Source: Limnochorda sp. LNt
GTDB lineage: Bacteria > Bacillota > Limnochordia > Limnochordales > Geochordaceae
Assembly: GCF_035593265.1 (NCBI RefSeq)
Contig: NZ_CP141614.1
Span: 2,294,001 to 2,358,000 of the forward strand
Reading direction: 5' to 3'
DNA: 64,000 bases
The position numbers were made by a program, and so were the translations under genes. Below, one piece after another: positions 55,291 to 63,751 of the stretch (positions within the stretch are counted from its first letter, which is position 1; every line of letters starts with the position of its first letter). The notes beneath the pieces are model-generated. The model was given only the letters and a program-made list of their open reading frames with translations. It made no database searches and was not told the origin of the DNA.

Positions 55291-55797
55291 CTAGAGCTCG
55301 CGAGCCTCTCTTCCGAGGGTCGTCACCACGACCCGCCCGGTGTCGGCGAAGAGCCGCATCGTCCGGCCCCGGCTGCCTCCGACGTCGTGGGCCACCACCG
55401 GGATGCCCAGGGCCCGTAGGGCCGCGCGGACGGCCTCCACGTTGCGCCGGCCCACCTCGAGCGTGGCGTGGTCGCCTCGCAAGAAGAGCTGCGCCCCGCC
55501 GGCCAGCTTGGCCTGGAGGCGAGCGGTCCGGGCGCCCGCCGCCGCCATGGCCTCCACCAGCGCCGGGACACCGGTGTCGGCGTAGCGGGCCGGTGCATCG
55601 GCCACCAGGCGTCCGTTTTGACTCGACGGCAGGAAGATGTGGGCCAGGCCGGCCACCCGGCTCACCGGGTCGTACAGCGCGACGCCGACGCACGAGCCGA
55701 GCCCGATCGCGGCCAGGACGCCCCGTCCCTTGAGCACGTGCAGCTGCCCGATGCGGACGGTCACCAGGGTCGCCTGGTCGGGGCTCGCACGGATCAC
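55291..55797 (-). CDS. cheD: CheD receptor deamidase
   Basis: The 168-residue protein starts at GTG 55797 (GAGGAG, 5 bp). It has the catalytic Cys in AAIGLGSCVGVALYDPVS, the His in GLAHIFLPSS, and AKLAGGAQLFLRG. CheD deamidates receptor glutamines and in Bacillus binds CheC to tune receptor activity. It overlaps the cheC stop by 4 bp; cheB follows at once. Confidence 0.94.
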   Translation of the reverse strand: MIRASPDQATLVTVRIGQLHVLKGRGVLAAIGLGSCVGVALYDPVSRVAGLAHIFLPSSQNGRLVADAPARYADTGVPALVEAMAAAGARTARLQAKLAGGAQLFLRGDHATLEVGRRNVEAVRAALRALGIPVVAHDVGGSRGRTMRLFADTGRVVVTTLGREAREL

Positions 55798-56465
55798 GAT
55801 GGCTCCTCGCCCGCCATGCCCAGGGCCTGGATCAGGCGGCTCAGGTGACCCTCGGCGGGCACGAAGAGCAGTTGCCCCTCGACCGCCGCCCCCTCGCCCT
55901 GCAGGTGGGTGCGGATGGCCAGCACCCCGGCGTCGCTCCACCCGACCTCGGCCAAGATGGAGCTCAGCACGGCCTCCAGCATGTCGGCGGCCACCGATGG
56001 CACCGACGGGATGGCTGCCAGCCCCGTCAGCTCGCCCAGCGCGTTGAGGTAGCTGGTGATGACGACGTTGCCCAGCTCCATGAGGGCCGACGCCTCCAGG
56101 TCCGAGACCGTCCGCTCGCCCAGGGGAGTGGAGCCTGAGGCGAGGGGGCCGGAGCCGTCCGCACCCCAGGCGCCCAGCATCTCCTGCAGGATGGCCTGGG
56201 CCGACGACTCCGCCAGCAGGAGCACGGCATGGCCCTCGACGCCGCCCGTCACCTGGACGTAAGCGGCCACCACCGGCAGGTGGGGCTCGCCGACCCAGGC
56301 CACCACCTCGGGGACGGCCAGGATGGCCACCGCCGGCGCGGTCATCCGCACGAGACGGTCGCCCAGCATCTGGGAGAGCGCCGTGGTCGCGTTGCCCGCC
56401 CCGATGTTGCCCAGCTCCCGCAGGGCGTCTCGATGGCGCTCGCTGAGATGGAAGGGCGTGAGGAC
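55794..56465 (-). CDS. cheC: CheC CheY-P phosphatase, atypical start
   Basis: The family sequence LRELGNIGAGNATTALSQML begins upstream of the first ATG (56369) and carries the first active-site pair (E..N). The second pair is in ALMELGNVVITSYLNAL. Between the cheY stop (56466-56468) and this block there is no ATG, GTG or TTG in frame; only GTC, CTC, ACG or CTG codons are available. Translation may therefore begin at a rare codon coupled to cheY, or a base is wrong. CheC dephosphorylates CheY-P and partners CheD. The feature is drawn from the first codon after the cheY stop. Confidence 0.75.
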   Translation of the reverse strand, partial: VLTPFHLSERHRDALRELGNIGAGNATTALSQMLGDRLVRMTAPAVAILAVPEVVAWVGEPHLPVVAAYVQVTGGVEGHAVLLLAESSAQAILQEMLGAWGADGSGPLASGSTPLGERTVSDLEASALMELGNVVITSYLNALGELTGLAAIPSVPSVAADMLEAVLSSILAEVGWSDAGVLAIRTHLQGEGAAVEGQLLFVPAEGHLSRLIQALGMAGEEPS

Positions 56466-56831
56466 CTACCCCCCCACCTTCTGGATGGCCTCCAGCACCC
56501 GCTGGGGCTGGAACGGCTTGACGAGGAAGTCCTTCGCGCCGGCGTTGAGGGCCTCGATCACCATGGGCTTCTGCCCCATCGCGCTGCAGACGATGATGCG
56601 GGCCTGAGGGTCGACCTTCATGATCTCCCGGATGGCCGTGATGCCGTCCATCTTGGGCATGGTGATGTCCATGGTGACGATGTCGGGCCTCAGCTCCTTG
56701 TACTTCTCGATGGCATCCAGCCCGTCCTCGGCCTCGCCCACCACCTCGTAGCCGTTGCTCTCCAGGACCTTGCGCAGCGTCATGCGCATGAAGGCCGTGT
56801 CGTCGGTGATCAGGATCCGCTTGGCGCCCAC
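56466..56831 (-). CDS. cheY: CheY chemotaxis response regulator
   Basis: The 121-residue single receiver has the acidic pair in ILITDDTAFMR, the acceptor Asp in DIVTMDITMPKMDG, Ser in IIVCSAMGQ and Lys in DFLVKPFQP. It starts at GTG 56831. Phosphorylated CheY binds FliM and FliY at the switch. It lies between cheA and cheC, the gene order of a Bacillus-like pathway. Confidence 0.96.
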   Translation of the reverse strand: MGAKRILITDDTAFMRMTLRKVLESNGYEVVGEAEDGLDAIEKYKELRPDIVTMDITMPKMDGITAIREIMKVDPQARIIVCSAMGQKPMVIEALNAGAKDFLVKPFQPQRVLEAIQKVGG

Positions 56832-56867
56832 GCTGACAAGGATCCTCCCTCCGTCACCGTGACCCCG

Positions 56868-58376
56868 TCAGACCAGCCACGACGGGTCCAGGATCAGGGC
56901 GATGCGCCCGCTGCCGAGAATGGCCGCGCCGGCCACCCCGGGCACCTTGAGGTAGCTCGTGAGGGTGCGGATGACCAGGTCCTGCAGTCCGACCACCCGG
57001 TCGACGGCGATGGCCGCCTGCCGCCGCCCCGTGGCGATCACCACCGCCAGGCTGTCGGCGCGGGCCTCCTCCGCGGCCAATCCGAGCCGCACCTTGAGCG
57101 ACACCAGCGGTACGATGCCGTCCCGGTACCGCAGCACCCGGCGGCCGTGCACCGTCTCGACCCCCGAGGGATCCACCCGCTCGATGCTCTGGATGGCCTC
57201 GGCGGGCAAGGCGAAGATCTGGTCGTCGGTCTCCACCAGCAGGGCCTGGATGATAGCCAGGGTCAGCGGCAACCGCACCATGCACAACGTGCCCCGGCCC
57301 GCCCGGGTGTGGACGGCGAGGCGGCCGCCCAGCGCCTCGACGGCTGCCTTGGCCGCGTCCATCCCGACGCCCCGCCCCGAGACCTCGGTGACCCGCTCGG
57401 CCGTGCTGAAGCCGGGCTCGAAGATGAGCTGCAGCAGCCGTTCGGCGGTCGCCTGCTCCGCCTCCTCGGCGCTGAGACGGCCCCTCTCGACGGCCTTGCG
57501 GCGGATCCGCTCAACGTCGATGCCGCGACCGTCGTCCTCCAGCTCGATGACGACGTGGCTGCCCTCGTGACGAGCCGACAGCTTCAACAGCCCCGTGCGA
57601 GGCTTGCCGGCCCGCTCCCGCTCGTCGGGCGGCTCGATGCCATGGTCGACCGCGTTGCGGATGAGATGGAGCAACGGCTCGCCGATCTCGTTGACGATGT
57701 GCCGGTCCAGCTCCGTCTCCTCGCCCTGGATGACCAGCCTCACCTGCTTGCCGGACCGCCGCGCCAGGTCCCGCACGGCGCGGGGAAACCGGGTGAAGAC
57801 CTGCCGCAACGGCACCATGCGCAGCCGCATGACGGCGCTCTGCAGCTCGGAGGTGACCCGGCCCAGCTTGGCGATCTGGCTGTCGTCGGGCATCAGCCGC
57901 CGCTGGTGGCGATCCTGGATCTGGTTGGAGCTGATCACCAGCTCGCCTACCAGGTCCACGAGGGCGTCCAGCCGGCTGGTCTCGACCCGGACGGTCCCTT
58001 CGGCGACGCCGTGACCGGCGGCGTCGCGGCGGCCCGGAGCCGCCTTGGGGGTGGCTGCGCCGGAGGAGGACGCCCCCCGGGCCTCGACGCTCACCGGCGT
58101 GACGTCGGCGGCCCGCACCTCCACCACGTTGAGGGCCGCCGCCTGCACCGCCTGCGGAGGCTGGTCGCTGGCCAGCGCGACGACGAAGCGATCGTCGAAG
58201 CGCTCCTGCTCCAGCGCCTCCCGTGACGGCCATGTGCCGACGATCTGTCCAACGGTCTCGAGCGCCTTGAGCACCGCGTACGCACGGGGCCCTTTGAAGG
58301 CACTGGAGGGGTCGATGGCAACCTCGACCGCGTAGGCTCGGGCGCCCGCAGCCACGGCCTGGCGCAAGGCCGTCAT
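56868..58376 (-). CDS. cheA: CheA histidine kinase, P2 to P5 part
   Basis: From ATG 58376 this 502-residue frame has a P2-like region (AVEVAIDPSSAFKGPRAYAV), the P3 dimerisation helices (RLDALVDLVGELVISSNQI), the P4 kinase (LHLIRNAVDHGIE, VELEDDGRGIDV, GRGVGMDAAKAAV) and the CheW-like P5 (ILGSGRIALILDPSWLV). The P1 phosphotransfer domain is in the preceding frame. The ATG overlaps its TGA (ATGA), so either CheA is made as two coupled chains or an indel lies in the P1-P2 linker. The in-frame text before this ATG (PPLWFLGAQE) also looks coding, which favours an indel. Confidence 0.9.
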   Translation of the reverse strand: MTALRQAVAAGARAYAVEVAIDPSSAFKGPRAYAVLKALETVGQIVGTWPSREALEQERFDDRFVVALASDQPPQAVQAAALNVVEVRAADVTPVSVEARGASSSGAATPKAAPGRRDAAGHGVAEGTVRVETSRLDALVDLVGELVISSNQIQDRHQRRLMPDDSQIAKLGRVTSELQSAVMRLRMVPLRQVFTRFPRAVRDLARRSGKQVRLVIQGEETELDRHIVNEIGEPLLHLIRNAVDHGIEPPDERERAGKPRTGLLKLSARHEGSHVVIELEDDGRGIDVERIRRKAVERGRLSAEEAEQATAERLLQLIFEPGFSTAERVTEVSGRGVGMDAAKAAVEALGGRLAVHTRAGRGTLCMVRLPLTLAIIQALLVETDDQIFALPAEAIQSIERVDPSGVETVHGRRVLRYRDGIVPLVSLKVRLGLAAEEARADSLAVVIATGRRQAAIAVDRVVGLQDLVIRTLTSYLKVPGVAGAAILGSGRIALILDPSWLV

Positions 58377-58903
58377 CTCCTGGGCGCCGAGGAACCAAAG
58401 CGGCGGTCGGGCCTTGCCATTGGACGACCCGGCCGGCCCCTCTCGCCCGGCGGCGGGTGCCGCCCGGCCCGACGGACCGCGCTCGAGGCGCCGGCCGCGG
58501 CTGCGGCCCGCAGGGCCTCGACCAGGCCGGCTGGCTGCCCCGGCCCGTCGCCCTCCGGCACCTCGCCCCGGCTTACCCGCTCCACCATGGCCTCAAGAGC
58601 GCCCGCCGCTTCGAAGAGGAGGTCGAACAGCTCGGGCGATGCCGTCTCCGCGCCCGCCCCCGAGCGCAGCCGGTCGAAGACCGACTCCATGGCATGGGCC
58701 AGGTCGACCATGGCCTGGTAGCCCATGGTGCCAGCCATGCCCTTGAGGCTGTGCACCACCCGGAAGAGCTCCGGCAGGAGCTCGGCGTCGGCAGGGGCCG
58801 ACTCGAGCTGCACCAGCCCTTGATCCAGGGTCTGCAGGTACTCCCGGGCCTCGTCGACGAACTGGCCGACCAACTGGGCCAGCTCAGGGGTAGGGCTCGT
58901 CAC
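58373..58903 (-). CDS. cheA: CheA P1 (Hpt) part
   Basis: The 176-residue frame starts at GTG 58903. The Hpt domain contains LVGQFVDEAREYLQTLDQGL and the phosphorylated His in LFRVVHSLKGMAGTMGY, then LAHAMESVFDRLR. After residue 140 it becomes an Arg/Pro/Gly-rich tail with no family character and ends at 58373 in an ATGA overlap with the kinase part. See that entry for the split versus indel question. Confidence 0.88.
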   Translation of the reverse strand: MTSPTPELAQLVGQFVDEAREYLQTLDQGLVQLESAPADAELLPELFRVVHSLKGMAGTMGYQAMVDLAHAMESVFDRLRSGAGAETASPELFDLLFEAAGALEAMVERVSRGEVPEGDGPGQPAGLVEALRAAAAAGASSAVRRAGRHPPPGERGRPGRPMARPDRRFGSSAPRR

Positions 58904-58910
58904 CGCCTGC

Positions 58911-59915
58911 TCACCCCCCGCCGGCGCCGCTCAGCAGGTCGGGACGCACCAACTGGGTGATCCGCACCCCGAAGCGCTCCCGCACCACGACCACCTCGCC
59001 CCGCGCCACCAGCGTGCCCGAGACCAGCACGTCGACGGGCTGGCCGTCGGCGGCGTCCAATTGCACGATGGAGCCGCGGGTGAGGCTCAACACCTCCTGC
59101 AGCGACAGGTGAGCCTCTCCCAGGCGCACGGTCACCGGCACCGTGATGCGCTTGATCACGTCGAAGGGGATCCGATCCGGGTCGCTCGCCTCCATCGTCT
59201 CGGCCTCCGATGCCAGCGGGCCCGGCTCCCAGCCCACCGCCTCGGATGCGGCCGGAGGGGCCGGGGCAGCGCTCGGACGCGGTGGCGCCGCCGGGGCCGC
59301 CCCCGCTGCTGAAGCCAGAAACTCGTCGCTGAGCCGCCGGGCGAACTCGCCGGGAAAGAGCTGGACGATCCGGCTCTCGATGGGCGACGCGCCGACGTCG
59401 GCCACGCGGACGGGGAAGGCCACCTGCACCAGGTCGTCCCCGTCGCCGTCGGCCAGCAGCATCCCGTTGTCCGCGAAGGTGCGCAGCATGGTGGTGGGCG
59501 GGCTGATGACGATGGCGCGCCGGAAAAGCTGTGAGAGCGCGGTGGCCGCAGCCCCCATCATCTGGTTCATGGCCTCCGAGACGGCGCTCATGCGCATCTC
59601 GTCGAGACCATCGCCGCCGTCACCCTCCTCGCCCATCATCAGGGCGGCCACCCGGGCGGCGTCGGCGGGGCGCATCACCAGCAGGTTGCTGCCGGACACC
59701 CCCTGCACGTACTCCACCCGCACCACCAGCATCGGCTCGGATGCGGTCTGCACCAGCTCCTCCCAGGTGGCACCCGTCAGCTGGGGCTCGCCTATCTCCA
59801 CCTGCCGGAGGATGAGATCGGACAGCACCTCACCCGACGCCCGCATGGCCTCGGTGGTCATCCGTCGCAGGGCGTCTCGTTGCGCCGGAGTCAGGCGCAG
59901 CTCAGCGGGAGGCAC
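58911..59915 (-). CDS. fliY: FliY flagellar switch protein (CheC-like plus SpoA domain)
   Basis: The product of about 334 residues starts at GTG 59915 (GGGGGAGG, about 7 bp), overlapping fliM by 14 bp. The N-terminal half is CheC-like; the second motif SEAMNQMMGAAATALSQLF keeps E..N, but the first (TTEAMRASGEVLSDLI) has lost the Asn. After an Ala/Pro linker (about 205-245) comes a C-terminal SpoA/FliN domain (VTVRLGEAHLSLQEVLSLTR, VQLDAADGQPVDVLVSGTLV). It forms the C-ring and may dephosphorylate CheY-P at the switch, with one of two sites apparently intact. Confidence 0.92.
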   Translation of the reverse strand: MPPAELRLTPAQRDALRRMTTEAMRASGEVLSDLILRQVEIGEPQLTGATWEELVQTASEPMLVVRVEYVQGVSGSNLLVMRPADAARVAALMMGEEGDGGDGLDEMRMSAVSEAMNQMMGAAATALSQLFRRAIVISPPTTMLRTFADNGMLLADGDGDDLVQVAFPVRVADVGASPIESRIVQLFPGEFARRLSDEFLASAAGAAPAAPPRPSAAPAPPAASEAVGWEPGPLASEAETMEASDPDRIPFDVIKRITVPVTVRLGEAHLSLQEVLSLTRGSIVQLDAADGQPVDVLVSGTLVARGEVVVVRERFGVRITQLVRPDLLSGAGGG

Positions 59916-60951
59916 TCGAGGCGACCTCCCCCTCTGGCGTCGACGCGGGCTCTTGCGCCGGTGCCGTCGAAGCCGCACCCGTCAGGCGCACGGCCAGGCG
60001 GCCTCCGACCCGGCCGGCCCGTCCCCGAAACTTGGGCCGGTTGGCTACGTGAAGCTCGATCTCGTCGTGAATGCCCGTATCGAGGATCAGCACGTCGCCC
60101 TCCTTCAACTCCAGCAGCTCCCCTATCTCCAGGCGAGTGGAGCCCAACACGGCCTCCACGGTGACCACGGTGTCGCTCAACAGCCGCTGCAGCCGTGCCC
60201 GGTCCTGTGACTGGGGCCGGGCCTGGGCCCGCAGGAGGTACTCGTTGGAGAGGCTGGGCAAGAGCGGCTCCAGCACCGAGTAGGGCAGGCAGAGGTTGAG
60301 GGTGTCGCCGTTGTCGCCCAGCTCCACCTGGAGCGCCACCCACAACACGATGTCCTGGTCCATCACCAGGTTGATGTAGGTGGGGTTGACCTCCACGTCC
60401 CGCAGCTCGATGCCGACCGGCAGCAGGCCCGCCCAGGCCTGGCGGTAGGCGTCGCCCACCACGCCCAGCAGCCGGTGCCGCAGGACCTGCAGCTCGATGT
60501 CGGTGGGCTCCCGCTGGCCCACCCGCGCCGAGCCGGGCCCGCCGGCCAGGCGCTCGTAGATGTGGTAGGCCAGCTCCAGGCTCAGCTCGAGCACGATGTG
60601 GTCGCCGCTCCCGCCGAAGTCGAAGACCGCCAGCAGCGACGGGTTGGGCACCGAGCGGATGAACTCCCCGTAAGTCAGCTGCTGCACCGAGATGACCCGC
60701 ACCGTCATCTCCGTGCGCAACCGGGCCCCCAGCATGATCCCCAGCAGCCGACCGAACTGCTGGTGGATGCGCTCGATGGACCGCAGCTGATCGCGAGAGA
60801 ACTTGGACGGCCGCCGGAAGTCGTACGGCACGATCCCCGCCGCGGCCTCCTCGCCCACCACGGCCGAGGCGTCGGCGGGCCGCTCTTCGCCCCCGACCGT
60901 CAGGTCCCGGATCAGCTCATCGATCTCTTGCTGACTCAGGATCCGCTCCAT
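59902..60951 (-). CDS. fliM: FliM flagellar switch protein
   Basis: The product of about 349 residues starts at ATG 60951, inside the end of cheW (35 bp overlap). It begins MERILSQQEIDELIRDL, the CheY-P binding peptide, followed by the CheC-like middle domain (YDFRRPSKFSRDQLRSIERI, RVISVQQLTYGEFIRSVPNP) and the SpoA domain (LGSTRLEIGELLELKEGDVL). It forms the C-ring with FliY and FliG and sets the rotation sense. Confidence 0.96.
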   Translation of the reverse strand: MERILSQQEIDELIRDLTVGGEERPADASAVVGEEAAAGIVPYDFRRPSKFSRDQLRSIERIHQQFGRLLGIMLGARLRTEMTVRVISVQQLTYGEFIRSVPNPSLLAVFDFGGSGDHIVLELSLELAYHIYERLAGGPGSARVGQREPTDIELQVLRHRLLGVVGDAYRQAWAGLLPVGIELRDVEVNPTYINLVMDQDIVLWVALQVELGDNGDTLNLCLPYSVLEPLLPSLSNEYLLRAQARPQSQDRARLQRLLSDTVVTVEAVLGSTRLEIGELLELKEGDVLILDTGIHDEIELHVANRPKFRGRAGRVGGRLAVRLTGAASTAPAQEPASTPEGEVASSASR

Positions 60952-61558
60952 CGCCCTCGGCCGCCTCCGCCGCGCTCGTCTCGGCTTGGCCCGTCTCGTC
61001 GCCGGATGCCTCACCGGCGCCGCCCAGCTCGCCCACCTCCATGGAAGTCTCCACCTGCTCCAGGGCCTTGATCTCCGCCGCGTGGAGCAACCGCTGCAGA
61101 TCCAGCAGGATGATCAGCCGGCGCTCCAGCTTGGCCACGCCCTGGATGAAGGCCACGTCGATGCCCGCCAGCACGTTGCCCGCCGGCTCCACCACGCTCT
61201 CCCGGATGCGGAGCACCTCGGTGACCGCATCGACGACCAGCCCGATGGTGTGCGGGGGCACGTCCACCACGACGATGCGGGTCCGACGGGGATCGACGGG
61301 CGCCTCCAGGCCGAAGCGCTTGCGCAGGTCGACCACAGGAATCACGTGGCCCCGCAGGTTGATGACCCCCTCCACGAAGGCGGGTGCCCCCGGCACCCGG
61401 GTGACGTCCTGCAGGGTGATGATCTCGCGCACCCAGTTGATGTCGAGGCCGTAGACCTCCCGGGCCAGCTGGAAGATGACGAGCTGGCGCTCACGCTCCG
61501 CGACTTTGGCCGCCGCCCCCGGCCTGCCCGGCGAGGAGGCCCTGGCTGCTTCCGTCAC
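60917..61558 (-). CDS. cheW: CheW chemotaxis coupling protein
   Basis: From GTG 61558 (GGGGCGGG upstream) the protein is about 213 residues; an alternative GTG at 61588 lacks a ribosome binding site. The CheW domain has LVIFQLAREVYGLDINWVRE, TRVPGAPAFVEGVINLRGHV, IPVVDLRKRF and GVAKLERRLIILLDLQRLL. It carries an acidic C-terminal tail of about 50 residues that is absent from most CheW proteins. CheW links receptors to CheA. Confidence 0.94.
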   Translation of the reverse strand: MTEAARASSPGRPGAAAKVAERERQLVIFQLAREVYGLDINWVREIITLQDVTRVPGAPAFVEGVINLRGHVIPVVDLRKRFGLEAPVDPRRTRIVVVDVPPHTIGLVVDAVTEVLRIRESVVEPAGNVLAGIDVAFIQGVAKLERRLIILLDLQRLLHAAEIKALEQVETSMEVGELGGAGEASGDETGQAETSAAEAAEGDGADPESARDR

Positions 61559-61679
61559 TGCTCGTCCCGCCCCTTCATAAGAGGACACGACCCGACGCGC
61601 CAGCCGGCGCCCGGGCCGGGCCTCGAGCCGCCTCCGGTGGTCAAGAGCGGCTTCGACACCTTGGCAGGCGATCCCTCGA

Positions 61680-61937
61680 CTACCGCCCCGAGCCGACCAG
61701 CGACTCGTACCGCGCCTGATTGGCCCGGTTGAGGTAGTAGCCGCCCCCCCGCCCCCGCCGCACGCTCACCAGCTTGAAGCGCCGCAGCAACCTGGCCTGG
61801 GCTCGGATGTAAGACGGAGCGACCCGCAACTCCATCCCGAGCTCCGCCGAGGAGACCGGCCGGGCGTAGCTGGCCTGGCGTTGGGTCAAGAGGCGCAAGA
61901 TCTCTTGATGGATGGGGCCCAGCCGGTCCCGATCCAT
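61680..61937 (-). CDS. Small winged-helix DNA-binding protein
   Basis: The 85-residue protein starts at ATG 61937 (GGAG, 8 bp). It reads as a helix-turn-helix with wing: IHQEILRLLTQRQASYARPV, SSAELGMELRVAPSYIRAQA, RLLRRFKLVSVRRGRGGGYY. The RGRGGGY wing resembles Rrf2 proteins, but the rest is shorter and has no cofactor Cys. It lies between fliW and cheW in the same direction, so it may regulate motility genes; this is inference. I do not recognise a named family. Confidence 0.7.
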   Translation of the reverse strand: MDRDRLGPIHQEILRLLTQRQASYARPVSSAELGMELRVAPSYIRAQARLLRRFKLVSVRRGRGGGYYLNRANQARYESLVGSGR

Positions 61938-61968
61938 GCCCCCCACTCCGAGTCGTACAAGATCGGGC

Positions 61969-62454
61969 TCAGGTCGCCACCAGCGCGCCTCGCTCCATCG
62001 ACGGGAGTGCCTCGTGCCGAGCACTGGCGATGGGGTGGCGGATGGCGTACGGGCTGCCGTCCAGGATGACCTGGATCCCCAGCCGGCGGGAGGGGTTGAC
62101 GATCAGCGGCGCCTTGAGGTTGGCCGTCGCACCCGCGGGGTCCGCCCGCAACGTCACCAGGGCCAGCACCACCGCGCGCTCGACGTCCTCCTCCTCGGCG
62201 ATGCCCACGTCGGCCAGCTGGGCCGCGGGGACCCGCGCCACGTAGTCCGGCACCGCCTCCCGGGGATCCATCACCACCAAGGCCAGCGCCGGGTCGTCCA
62301 CCGACTGCAGGATCCAGAAGGGGCTGTCGTCCCGATGGGGGAGCAGCACGAAGCGCCGCCAGTCGGGAAAGCCGATGAAGCCCTTGGGAAACGTCACGAT
62401 CCGGCTCGGGTCGATGTCGATGACGCCGAAGCGTGCGGTCTCGATCTCCACCAA
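61969..62454 (-). CDS. fliW: FliW flagellar assembly factor
   Basis: The 161-residue protein has the FliW pattern: ARFGVIDIDPSRIVTFPKGF, GFPDWRRFVLLPHRDDSPFW, LQSVDDPALALVVMDP and NLKAPLIVNPSRRLGIQVIL. FliW binds both flagellin and CsrA, so that free flagellin releases CsrA to repress further flagellin translation. csrA is encoded two genes upstream. Confidence 0.95.
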   Translation of the reverse strand: MVEIETARFGVIDIDPSRIVTFPKGFIGFPDWRRFVLLPHRDDSPFWILQSVDDPALALVVMDPREAVPDYVARVPAAQLADVGIAEEEDVERAVVLALVTLRADPAGATANLKAPLIVNPSRRLGIQVILDGSPYAIRHPIASARHEALPSMERGALVAT

Positions 62455-62493
62455 CCCCCACCCCCTCCAGCGCGCCCCGTCGCCCGGTCCGTC

Positions 62494-63435
62494 CTAGCGC
62501 AGGAAGTCAAGCAGCGTCGGCTGGATGATGCGGGCGCCCGAGGCCAGGGCCAGGCGGTAGACGTTCTCCTGCATCTTGAGCTCCACGATGGCCTCGGCCA
62601 CGTCCAGGTCCTCGGTCTTGGAGAGGAGATCCTTGAGGTTGACCTCCTGGCTCTGCAGGCGCTCGGCCACCAGCTCGAAGCCGTTTTGCCGGGCTCCCAC
62701 CCGGCTCAGCGTGCGCAGGACGTGGTCGAGGGCCTGGTCGAGGTCAGCCAGGTCCTGGCCGGAGAGCTGGTCGACCTCGCCGTCCGAGATGTGTTGCCTG
62801 ATTGTGATCAGAGTGGAGAAGAGCCCCGTGGCCACTGTCACCGGCGGCCCGCTCCCGCCGCCACTGCCATGGTCGAACACGGTCGCGCCCGACACGCTGA
62901 CCGCCTGCCGCACCCCGGGGCCGATCTCGTAGATCATCTCCTGGTCGTTGCCATAGAAGGTGACCGTGTCGACGTAACCATCGACATCGTCGGTCGACAC
63001 ATACGGAGCCTGTTCGGTCTGCGTCCCGCCGAAGATATAGCGCCCGCCGTGGGTCGTGTTGGCCACCTGCACCAGGTGCCGGATGAGCTGGTCGAACTCG
63101 CTGGCCAGCGCCTCCCGGGCATCACCGGGCAGGTCGCCCCGCGCGGCGTTGATGGTCAGCTCCCGGGCTCGGTGCAGCACCGAGACCACGTCCTGCAGCG
63201 CCGAGTCGGTGGCCGTCAGCCATCCGAGGGCGGCCTGGGCATTCTTGAGGTACTGCTCGTTGTCGAGCACGAAGGCCCTCAGCCGCGTCGCCGTGGCCGC
63301 GCCGGCCGGGTCGTCGGAGGGGAGCATGACCCGCTTGCCCGACGATAGGCGGGTCTGGAGGCGATCCAGCCGGGCGTAGTTTCGATGGAGGTTGATCAGG
63401 ACGTTGTCAACGATCTGCCGGCTGCTGATCCTCAA
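62494..63435 (-). CDS. flgL: FlgL hook-filament junction protein
   Basis: The 313-residue protein starts at TTG 63435. It has flagellin-like ends: N-terminal MRISSRQIVDNVLINLHRNY, RLQTRLSSGKRVMLPSDDPA, and C-terminal DLDVAEAIVELKMQENVYRL. It joins the hook cap protein FlgK to the filament. It overlaps csrA by 29 bp. Confidence 0.94.
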   Translation of the reverse strand: MRISSRQIVDNVLINLHRNYARLDRLQTRLSSGKRVMLPSDDPAGAATATRLRAFVLDNEQYLKNAQAALGWLTATDSALQDVVSVLHRARELTINAARGDLPGDAREALASEFDQLIRHLVQVANTTHGGRYIFGGTQTEQAPYVSTDDVDGYVDTVTFYGNDQEMIYEIGPGVRQAVSVSGATVFDHGSGGGSGPPVTVATGLFSTLITIRQHISDGEVDQLSGQDLADLDQALDHVLRTLSRVGARQNGFELVAERLQSQEVNLKDLLSKTEDLDVAEAIVELKMQENVYRLALASGARIIQPTLLDFLR

Positions 63436-63703
63436 GGGCCTTTCCCCTCTCCGGCGGTACCGGGCTCCCCGGGGGCGGCGGCTTCAAGGCCTCGCCCAGC
63501 CGATCCAGCTCGCCGCCTGCGGCCAGGGCGGCCTTGCGGTTCTCCTCCTGGATCTCCCGGTAGACCTCCTCGCGGTGCACCGGGATGTGACGCGGGGCGT
63601 CGATGCCCAGCTTCACCTGCTCGCCCCGCACCTCGACGACGATGATGCGGATCTCGTCGCCGATCATGATGCTCTCGTCGACCCTCCTGGTCAGCACCAG
63701 CAC
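63407..63703 (-). CDS. csrA: CsrA RNA-binding translational regulator
   Basis: The 98-residue protein starts at GTG 63703 (AGGGAGGG, 6 bp). The core MLVLTRRVDESIMIGDEIRI, VRGEQVKLGIDAPRHIPVHR is canonical. The C-terminal tail of about 35 residues (Pro-rich) is longer than in E. coli. CsrA binds GGA motifs in leader RNAs, in Bacillus to repress hag. The gene lies between flgK and flgL and overlaps flgL by 29 bp. Confidence 0.95.
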   Translation of the reverse strand: MLVLTRRVDESIMIGDEIRIIVVEVRGEQVKLGIDAPRHIPVHREEVYREIQEENRKAALAAGGELDRLGEALKPPPPGSPVPPERGKALEDQQPADR

Positions 63704-63751
63704 CGGGCGTCCCTCCCTGGACGGCGGCCCCTCACGGGTGGTACGTATCGG

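Noticed and set aside
56229-58226. A 665-codon reading frame opposite cheA
   Set aside because: It is the antisense of the cheA kinase domain; no family features.
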